Assembly (NCBI RefSeq): GCF_030247185.1
Contig: NC_080572.1
Location: forward strand, 126,978,405-127,042,404
DNA: 64,000 nt
Source of the DNA: Malaya genurostris
Taxonomy: Eukaryota; Arthropoda; Insecta; Diptera; Culicidae
Direction of reading: 5' to 3'
The position numbers and the translations under genes are program-made. This document shows, piece after piece, positions 56,188-64,000 of the stretch. The notes beneath the pieces were generated by a model. It was not told the origin of the DNA. It did not search any database and saw nothing but the letters and a program-made list of their open reading frames with translations. The first letter of the stretch is position 1. Each line of letters begins with the position of its first letter.

Positions 56188-57509
56188 GGAGACAGGAAGA
56201 ATATCGACAACTATCGCGGCATTACCTTACTTAGTGCAATTCCTAAGCTGTTCGAACTGGTTGTTCTGGAACCCATTTTCAATCACTGTAAGCGGTATAT
56301 CGTAGAAACTCAGCACGGATTCATGCCGAAACGCTCAACTGCTACTAATCTTTTAAGCTTCACGACGTTTATAACAGATGCTATGTCAAACGGTTTTCAA
56401 ACAGATGTTTTATATACGGACCTCTCCGCTGCTTTTGACAAAATAAATCACGCTATTACTATCGCCAGACTGGACCGACTGGGTTTCGGTTCCTGTATTC
56501 TTCAGTGGACTGAATCGTACCTCTGCAATCGACGGTTGGCGGTTAAGATCGGTGATAATCTATCTAATGATTTTTTTGCTTTTTCTGGCATTCCACAAGG
56601 CATCTCGGACCACTGATTTTCCTCCTGTACTTCAATGACGTGAACTTTTTACTGAGTGTCCCACGATTATCATTTGCCGACGACCTTAAGTTATTCAAAA
56701 TTATTAAGACAACTGAGGATGCCATTTCTCTCCAGAGTCAACTAGAAATTTTTTCGGAGTGGTGCGAGATTAATCGAATGACATTAAATATCAGTAAATG
56801 CTCGATCATCACGTTCACACGGAAAAGAACACCTATACGTTTCGACTATTGTCTCCGAGGATCTACGATAGATAGAGTCACATGTGCCAAGGATCTTGGG
56901 GTTTTTCTTGACGAACAACTGAACTACAAGCAACATATCTCGTACATTGTTGCAAAAGCTTCACGTTGCCTGGGATTTGTAATGAGAACTGCTAAGCACT
57001 TCACAGATATCTACTGTTTGAAGTCTCTCTACTGCTCGCTTGTACGTTCAACGCTCGAATATTGTTCGGCGGTATGGAACCCGCTTTACCATAATGGGAA
57101 TATCAGAATCGAATCAATACAGCGCAGATTTGTTCGTTTCGCTCTTCGCCAGTTACCATGGAATAATCCTCATCAGTTGCCGAGTTATGAAAGCCGCGGA
57201 CTGCTTATCGGACTCGATACACTGAAGGTGCGACGTGATCTGTCCCGTGCATTGCAAATCGCCGACGTTTTGTTGAACAATGTCGATTGTTCAGCACTTC
57301 TTTGTCAAATAAACATAAATGTTCGCGCACGAGCTCTTCGCAACAACAACCTCCTCAGAATGCCTTTACGCCGCACTAATTATGGAATCAATGGCGCCAT
57401 CATTGGATTGCAACGTTCTTTCAATGCTGTTTCGACGGGTTTCGATTTCCATATCCCGCGCAGTCGAATTAAAACTAGTTTTTTAAATATACTTAGAAAT
57501 AATCATTAG
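56188..57509 (+). pseudogene. Reverse transcriptase remnant of the nested element
   Basis: Two open parts, 56146-56616 and 56640-57509, are separated by one frame change in the segment between the PQG motif and the YADD-type motif. Motifs: GDRKNIDNYRGITLLSAIPK, QHGFMPKRSTATNLL, VLYTDLSAAFDKINHA (first catalytic Asp), SGIPQG, then LSFADDLKLFK (FADD), CSIITFTRKR, DLGVFLDEQLNYKQHI, and the C-terminal region through LIGLDTLKVRRDLSRALQIA to a natural stop at 57509. There is no endonuclease because the copy starts at the reverse transcriptase. The last 289 codons are intact. Confidence 0.9.
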
Positions 57510-57575
57510 GACCATTTTTTGTCTGTTGATTATGTATATTAGTAAATAAATAAATAAATAAATGTATATTTTTTC
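56188..57575 (+). mobile_element. 5'-truncated non-LTR retrotransposon nested in the Jockey
   Basis: It starts GGAGACAGGAAG and ends with (TAAA)n text (57542-57562) plus a short AT phrase. The flanking phrases TTACTTAAA (56179-56187) and TTACTGAAA (57577-57585) look like a slightly diverged target duplication. It belongs to the same CR1/Jockey-group clade as 20222-21800 but to a different family. Confidence 0.85.
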
Positions 57576-57599
57576 CTTACTGAAATGTGATCATATTTC

Positions 57600-58880
57600 A
57601 ACTCAGGTGTGATTACAAGATGACATTATTGAGACGAATTTTGATCAAATTAAGTCAATTATTAGAAAACTTAAAAACATGAAGGCACCTGGTAATGATG
57701 GAATTTTTAATATTCTTATTAAAAATCTTCCCGATGTTGCCTTGAGACTCCTGGTTAAAATTTTCAACAAGTGTTTTTCATTAGCTTACTTCCCAAAAAG
57801 ATGGAAAAACGCTAAAGTAATTCCTATCCTCAAACCTGATAAAAAGCCAGCAGAAGCATCAAGTTATCGACCAATTAGTTTACTTTCTTCTATCAGTAAG
57901 CTTTTTGAAAAAACTATCTTGTTGAGAATGATGTCTCATATAAATGAGAATTAAATTTTTTTACCAGAGCAGTTTGGATTTCGTCATGAATATTCAACTA
58001 CTCATCAACTTGTAAGAGTAACGAACATGATAAAAGCAAATAAATCTTCTGGGTTATCCACTGGAGTTGCTCTTCTAGACATAGAAAAAGCATTCGACAA
58101 TGTTTGGCACAAAGGGTCAATAGCAAAAATGTTCGATTTCCAGTTTCCTATTTATTTGATCAATATGATTCAAAATTATTTAACTGATCGTACTCTTAGC
58201 TTCAGAGCTATCAGAATTGTAAATCTGAATTGTTAGCCGTACGAGAAGGTGTTCCGCAGGGTTCGAGCATAGCTCCAATCTTGTATAATATTTTCACTTC
58301 TGATCTTCCAAATCTATCCGGTGGTTGTCAGAAATCGCTATTCTGTGACGACACAAGTCTGTTAGCCACAGGTAGAAATCTAAGAGTGATCTGCAGTCGC
58401 CTACAAAGAAGTTTAAATATTTTCATCTGTCAAAATGGATATTTAAGCCAAATGCAGCAAAAACTCAATTAATTATCTTTCCTCATAATCCTAGAGATTC
58501 TTTTCTTAAACCAAACAATAATGACATTACAAATTGAATGGCTTGGAATTGACATGGTCTGATCAATCTAAATACTTAGGTGCCATACGTTAGACAAAAA
58601 AACACACTTTCAAGGATCACATTGAAGGAATCCAGGCAAAGTGTAATAAATATATTAAATGTTTATATCCTCTTATAAACAGAAATTTTAAGCTCTGTCT
58701 AAAAAACAAATTATTAATTTATGAACAAATTTTCAGACCAGCCATGCTTTATGCAGAACCAATTTGGTCAAGTTCCACCAGGAAGAAAACGCTTCAAAGG
58801 ATTCACAATAAAATTCTGAAAATGATTTTGAAGCGTCCTCCCTGGTTTAGTTACACAGACTCACAAATATAGAAACATTA
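57600..58880 (+). pseudogene. Juan-like ORF2: reverse transcriptase, broken
   Basis: Continues the Jockey after the insertion. MKAPGNDGIFNILIKNLP and SYRPISLLSSISKLFEKT lie in 57679-57954, which ends at a stop. STGVALLDIEKAFDNVWHKG (first catalytic Asp) lies in 58027-58236. VPQGSSIAPILYNIFTSDLP and LFCDDTSLLATG, where FCDD replaces YADD, lie in 58230-58472. Worn connection-region text (NKYIKCLYPLINRN..., FRPAMLYAEPIWSS) reaches about 58860. At least three breaks; non-functional. Confidence 0.88.
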
Positions 58881-58900
58881 GATGCAATGTCACATAATAT

Positions 58901-59559
58901 TATAAACAAATTCCGACAAAAATCGATGCAATCTTAAATTATTATTTAGTATTATTTAGTAAGTTAATATCTAAGTTCCTTTTCCCCATTACACAATACA
59001 AGTATGTTTACAATTTTGCCTACACAAAAATCACAGAATTTCGGATGCAAAAGATGTCTTCATGGTAATAACCAAATCATGTATATAATAGGGCTGAAAA
59101 GTCACCACTTGTGGCTGAGCCCCCAATTTAAATCTGAATAGTTTAATTTTAACTCATATTCCAATAAATAGTTATTTAAAAAAATACTTAAAAATATTTA
59201 TTAAACATATTTTTCACGCTTCCGATTTTGGTACCACTTTGGATTTTTCATTAATAAATATATAATTTTGGAACACGTTAAAGTGCTTAGGGGCAATATT
59301 TTTTTAAATATACGATCAGAATATTTGATTTGATTTCTTTATTTGCATTTCCATTGGAGTTCTATTAAAAGAAAACGCATGGTGCTTAGTTCTAGTAGTT
59401 ATGCACTATGCGTTTGCTTCTAAAAGAGCTGTAATAGAGACGCAAGGTTGAATGTTATTTCCGTAGGACAGTTCCATATATTACAAAACAAATCCAGAGT
59501 TGTACCAAAATCGGAAGTGTGAAATAAAACAAGTTTCAAAATTTTTAAGCATTAGTGAT
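58901..59559. other. No gene recognised
   Basis: AT-rich spacer. The 59360-59460 segment carries a CGCATGGTGCTTAGTTC phrase with an inverted partner (CTATGCGTTTGCTTC side); it may be a small worn inverted repeat. Confidence 0.35.
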
Positions 59560-59925
59560 ATAAAAAAGTTCGTACTGTTTTTTTCTTTATATTTGAAATT
59601 TTACTGACAAAAATTGTTCAAAATTTCATATCCACAGCATTTTTCATCGCTAGCCACATTTTTTTCCACCTTTCTGGCAATTCACAGTTACCCTTTTTGA
59701 AAAAATCGACGGGCAATTCACGAATCGATTCATTTTTTGACTTTGTGGTAACTCGAGAAGTGCTGATCAGCCAGACCATGCTTCATCGACCGGAGCAAAT
59801 AGTAATCGGAAGGAGCAATATCTGGGATATACAGCGGTTGCAGCCGCTCATAATACACCACACCCAGCATGGCCGGGATACCAATACGTTTTTAATCATT
59901 GTAATGGATCGAAATACCGTTGAAT
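59560..59925 (-). pseudogene. Tc1/mariner transposase C-terminal fragment
   Basis: On the minus strand this reads LYIPDIAPSDYYLLRSMKHG, whose second D is the third catalytic residue, then LADQHFSSYHKVKK, and a worn C-terminal segment with LPERWKKM. Stops and shifts interrupt it. This looks like the mosquito mariner group with a DIAPSDYY motif. Its N-terminal counterpart is probably 61480-61789. Confidence 0.75.
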
Positions 59926-60672
59926 TCGATTAAGGCCATCGTCCAAGTACCATGCTCACAGAAGGTTTTAAGAAATTTTCGCTGGAAAATTTGAATAATT
60001 TGCCAAAACCAAAAACATACAGACCTTTGAACAACTTTTTTCTATCTGCAGGGTGAAAATGGCTGGAAAATTCAGAGAATTTTTTGAGTCTTATCAAAAA
60101 TAGCTCTGAAATATGAGGGTTTTTGTGATCATTCACAATTCGTTGGAAAAATAATGCGATGATATGAATTTTTTTCTAATAAACCTTATACTCGCTACAA
60201 GGATACATTCAGACACATTTTTGGGAAAGCTTTTCACATTTGTCATGGAAAATCAACGAATTTCATATAACCGGTTTCGTTGTATTTTGAAGATTTAGAA
60301 GTAATAAATGAAATACATATTATTTCGCAACGATGCTAATTCAATTTATAAACGGAATAATGTTAGTTTTGTAAAGTTTTTCTAAGTTTTGCACAGAATA
60401 AGATCAATTTGCAACGAACTGAAGAAAATCCGCTTCAGTTTGAATATGTGTAATAATTGTGAAAGATCACAAAAACACTCATTTTTCAGAACTATTTTTG
60501 ATAAGACTCGGAAAATCCTCCAAATTTTTCAGCCATTTTTGCCCTGCAGATAGATATAAGTTTTTCAAAGGTCTGTCTGTTTTTGGTTTTGGTAAATTTA
60601 TCAAAACTTCCATCGAAAATTTCCTAAAACCACTCGCGCGCATGGTACTTGGACGATTGCCTTAATGTAAGT
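59925..60672. mobile_element. Foldback element with homologous frames on both arms
   Basis: Left arm 59925-60140 and right arm 60455-60672 are diverged reverse complements (CCATCGTCCAAGTACCATG against CATGGTACTTGGACGATTG; TATCTGCAGGGTGAAAATGG against CCATTTTTGCCCTGCAGATA). A loop of about 310 bp lies between. Each arm holds a 68-codon open frame pointing outward from the loop, and the two peptides align along their length. No target duplication identified. Confidence 0.75.
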
Positions 60673-60678
60673 CAATAT

Positions 60679-60864
60679 ACGAAATATAACAGACGTATTA
60701 ATACCGATACGTATTTTGGATGTTAATAACATCCTTCAGATTATGATGATACTATTTAGTAGTCTGTGTTAACAGACAACAGGCATCTAAATAGTATCAC
60801 TGAACAGGGATGTAATTAACATCCAAAAAAGGGATCTGTATTATTACGTCTGTTATACTTCTTA
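60679..60864. mobile_element. Small MITE
   Basis: The inverted ends ATATAACAGACGTATTAATA and TATTATTACGTCTGTTATAC, plus the inner palindromic words TGGATGTTAATAACATCC and GGATGTAATTAACATCCA, give a 186-bp foldable unit. No coding text. Confidence 0.7.
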
Positions 60865-60974
60865 AAGAGATTTTTGGCTGCACTGTTTCTGACAGATAAC
60901 GCGTGAATCGTATCTTGTGTCAATATCAAACTTGTTTAGTTTGTTCTGAAATTTTATCATAACTCGTCGTTTGG

Positions 60975-61402
60975 TTTATAATTTATTCATGACTGAGTGC
61001 TGGCAAAACTGGAGGAATTTCCACTTTTTTATTGAAAAAATGTGTTCAGCGACGAAGCTCATTTCTGGTTGAATAGATACGTCCACAAAAAAAAATTCCG
61101 CATCTGGAGTGAAGACCAGCCAGAAGCATTGCAATAGCAATGCACCCCAAAAAGTCACTCTCTGTGGATTATGGGCCGGTGGCATTATTCGTGAAATAAC
61201 TACCGATATGTTCAAGTATGCTAAAATTAGACCTTGCGCATGGGTCATCTGAAGCAGAGCAGCGGCCAACATTTGCAAGAAATCATCTTCAAACATTAAA
61301 TTATATTGATCGTTCTACAGATTCCAAGATTTCATCAACTTTCTCAAATTATTTGTGTTTTTTTAATCAAATCATATACCTCTTAAAAAATCACCCATTA
61401 TA
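60975..61402 (+). pseudogene. DD41D-type element fragment, internally deleted
   Basis: Diverged relative of 30979-31903, on the opposite strand. It has the phrase FSDEAHFWLNRYVHKK...FRIWSEDQPEAL (61030-61130), text for CTLWIMGRWHYS where the relative has CTVWCGLYAGGI, then a jump to the C-terminal end (SRAAANICKKSSSN, against the relative's RSRGQHLNEIIFKK) and the terminal phrase CTCTTAAAAAATCACCC (61381-61397). The catalytic core is deleted. Confidence 0.75.
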
Positions 61403-61479
61403 TTATCGTATGTAGTATTAATGGAATTCGATGGTATCTCAAATCAGCACTCTCTTTTTGCATTCCATGAACAGATCTA

Positions 61480-61789
61480 GTTACAATTAGTGATATTTCT
61501 TTTCTGCCGTTGAAGAAGTTGCTTGCCCGTGAAGAACGGGCGTTCGACGTCCCATGGCTTCAATTCATACGGCATCCAATTGCCTACCTTTTAAATCATT
61601 CCCATTGCTTTTAACCGTTGACAAATGGCTATTGCAAGTTATTCTTGTGTTTGCGATGGCTAGAGCTAGAGCATGCTCACCCTATTTTTCCATCAAAATA
61701 CGATGACGTTCTGCGTCTGTTTTCTTCATATTGAAATAATGACAAAGAGCTCCCCGCAAAAGCACTTCGTTCTTCCCAAAATTCGACAT
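61480..61789 (-). pseudogene. Tc1/mariner transposase N-terminal fragment
   Basis: ATG at about 61789. It reads MSNFGKNEVLLRGALCHYFN then MKKTDAERHRILMEK and GEHALA, the usual start of mosquito mariner transposases (first helix-turn-helix), with stops soon after. It lies on the same strand as 59560-59925 and probably belongs to the same element, now separated by the foldback and other insertions. Confidence 0.65.
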
Positions 61790-61857
61790 TTTCATAGAAA
61801 AACAAAATATTGTGTTTTACACCTCAGCTAAACTACACATACTGATTCTGAAACTGT

Positions 61858-62055
61858 ATGACAGTAGTTGACAGAGAGGTTAATTACTATAATGAAAATT
61901 ACGTTGCGCCATCAATTACGAAACGACACGAACTTATTATTTCGAATCTTCAAAAATTAAAAAAATGTAAGCTTTCTGACAATGTTAGGCTGGTTTTCTC
62001 AAAAATTTTCAAAGAATCAAACGAAATGAAAATCAATAAAACCTTCCTAGCGTAA
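61858..62055 (+). CDS. Unrecognised small open frame (65 codons)
   Basis: ATG at 61858, stop at 62053. It encodes MTVVDREVNYYNENY, a central ITKRHELIISNLQKLKK segment that could be helical, and a Lys/Asn-rich end. It looks more protein-like than chance frames nearby, but it has no known domain and no homologue elsewhere in the window. Confidence 0.2.
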   Translation: MTVVDREVNYYNENYVAPSITKRHELIISNLQKLKKCKLSDNVRLVFSKIFKESNEMKINKTFLA

Positions 62056-62179
62056 CAGTTAGTAGGCACCGAAACTTTAAAGTTTAATATCTCTAAAACT
62101 ATTGCTACCTCTCATTTAGGGATTAACCTTATTTTGTGCTAGGGCACATAACCAATTTTACTATCTTTACGTTTCATTA

Positions 62180-62411
62180 TAGACTCGTCAGTGCAGAGCA
62201 GTTGAAATTGAACTGCTCACTGCAAGCATAAACAGTTCAATTTGAACCTTTAAGCAGACGTAAAGTTATTGCTATTTGCAACACACGCGTAATAATTACA
62301 GAAGTGCTAAATCTTTCCTGACGTGCCGAACGTCTGCTTAGCGGTTCAAATTGAACTGTTTCAGTTTGCAGTAAGCAGTTCAATTTGAACTGCTCTGCAC
62401 TGACGAGTCTA
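62180..62411. mobile_element. Palindromic MITE
   Basis: The ends TAGACTCGTCAGTGCAGAGC and its complement begin arms of about 80 bp (62180-62260 and 62330-62411). CAGTTCAATTTGAAC words, themselves near-palindromes, occur several times. TA lies at each end. No coding text. Confidence 0.85.
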
Positions 62412-62942
62412 AGACGAAACATAAAGATATTGCTACCTATTCTTTTAGCATTTTGCACCATAAGTATTTGAATAACATATTGTCCAGAAGAACATAAGCA
62501 CATTTCACATTTCCAACCAGTTTTATAAGATTGAATTTAAATAATATTGTAACACATTGATCACACAAACAAAAGTTGATCCTAATCTTACCAATTATTC
62601 ACAATTCATTTTATCACTTTTTAAGCCAGTCATTTTATCACGTTTTTAAGCCATAAAAAATTCAGAAATAATATTTAGCTACAGTCAATGCATACGTTAG
62701 CTCTGAGTTTTTCATTTATATATTTATCATGGTATTCACTTACACTTTCATGGAATTGTTTTCCTACATACAAAATAAATTCTGTTTAACATTACTCACA
62801 TTAAAATATAATTACTCAACTGTTTATTTCAAAGCCTTACCACAAACCTCTATTGAAACGATTAAGACATGAATCTGATAGAGATTTATAAAATAGCTAT
62901 ATACATGTATTTAACTGTTATTGCACACTAGACAAAACTTAC

Positions 62943-63132
62943 CAGTATTTTTAAATACATTTGCAAAAGTAAAGTAAATAGTGATTCTTGAACAATTTTG
63001 AAACACATCCGGTGTTGCAAACCATTGTTGATCTTTTTTATCTTTAAGAGCCCACGTTAGGTCTAGTCTAGCGACCGGCTTTCTAGCAACTGAAGTGCTC
63101 GGTTCGGATTTCTTCGAAAACTTCTCCTCCAA
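62943..63132 (-). CDS. Candidate host exon with splice donor
   Basis: Minus-strand open text EEKFSKKSEPSTSVARKPVA then RLDLTWALKDKKDQQWFATP, continuing to VFKNTG. It runs directly into a strong 5' splice donor, ACTG|GTAAGTTTTG, at about 62943. The frame stops soon after the donor and just upstream of EEKF, so both ends would have to be exon borders; the acceptor side lacks a clear pyrimidine tract. I do not recognise the protein. It may be a host exon. Confidence 0.3.
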
Positions 63133-63363
63133 TTTGTATTATATTCGTTGCGATTGCGCATTATTCATTCAAGCACGTGGTTTTCTTATTACATATACAT
63201 AATATGCAGTTTCTTCTTGCTCCGAAGAGAAAAAGTGTAAATGCCTAATACAGAGGTTACTTTTTGTACATATGACTTGAGAATTTCTCTGCGATTTAGC
63301 GACAACAACAAGACAAAATTACATATTCTGAGAACTACACAATATGTGGTGTGCTAGAAGCCG

Positions 63364-64000
<637 letters not shown>

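Larger units (their letters stand above)
54120..58900 (+). mobile_element. Juan-like Jockey retrotransposon, split by another element
   Basis: Order: gag end with a zinc knuckle (54180-54310), gag C-terminus (54454-54882), endonuclease (54895-55650), connecting text (55655-56187), a nested non-LTR insertion (56188-57575), then the reverse transcriptase (57600-58480) and tail (58480-58900). The 5' part of gag is missing. Removing the insertion restores a continuous reading of the surrounding text. Frames are broken at many points. Confidence 0.85.

Overview
This is eukaryotic nuclear DNA, almost certainly from a mosquito (Culicidae, culicine-like). It is AT-rich, and nearly every recognisable piece is a transposable element (TE) of a kind common in mosquito genomes: LOA, I, Juan/Jockey, CR1/Jockey-group and L1/Tx1-like non-LTR retrotransposons, Tc1/mariner elements, a hAT, a TTAA-targeting (piggyBac-type) element and many copies of a GCCTTTCTCATAT-ended MITE. 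There are no operons, ribosome-binding sites or bacterial-style genes. Five to six long (TA)n tracts give meaningless Tyr-Ile reading frames. Species cannot be fixed from the sequence alone. Divergence percentages and family names below come from reading by eye, not from searches.

Layout. 1-7.3 kb: MITE copies, one holding a mariner fragment and one holding a hairpin. 7.4-13 kb: a candidate large DNA transposon (copy A) with long inverted arms around a broken transposase-like gene. 14-15.2 kb: an internally deleted mariner. 20.1-23 kb: a second mariner of the same family, split by a 5'-truncated non-LTR element that itself carries an inverted duplication. 24-26.9 kb: a decayed L1/Tx1-like element. 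27-28.4 kb: a 5'-truncated I-like element. 28.96-42.54 kb: a foldback element of about 1.2 kb swollen to 13.6 kb by nested insertions. These include a Tc1/mariner with 174-bp arms and a hAT, and the hAT in turn contains a near-intact 6.1-kb I-like retrotransposon (34853-41000).

43-44 kb: the best candidate for a host protein gene (209 codons, minus strand, unrecognised). 44.5-47.2 kb: a LOA-type element flanked by identical 191-bp direct repeats. 47.5-52.1 kb: copy B of the candidate transposon, which keeps the catalytic-looking motifs that copy A has lost; it is interrupted by a TTAA-flanked element and a MITE. 54.2-58.9 kb: a Juan-like Jockey element split by another non-LTR element. 59.5-62.4 kb: mariner pieces, a foldback with homologous frames on both arms, and small MITEs. 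62.9-63.1 kb: a possible host exon with a splice donor.

Most coding regions are broken, so the window is mainly a TE graveyard. The near-intact parts are the I-like element's ORF1 and most of its ORF2. The observations most worth following are the copy A/B transposase-like family, the 191-bp duplication round the LOA element, the multi-level nest, and a canonical slippery heptamer exactly at the single frame break of the I-like ORF2.
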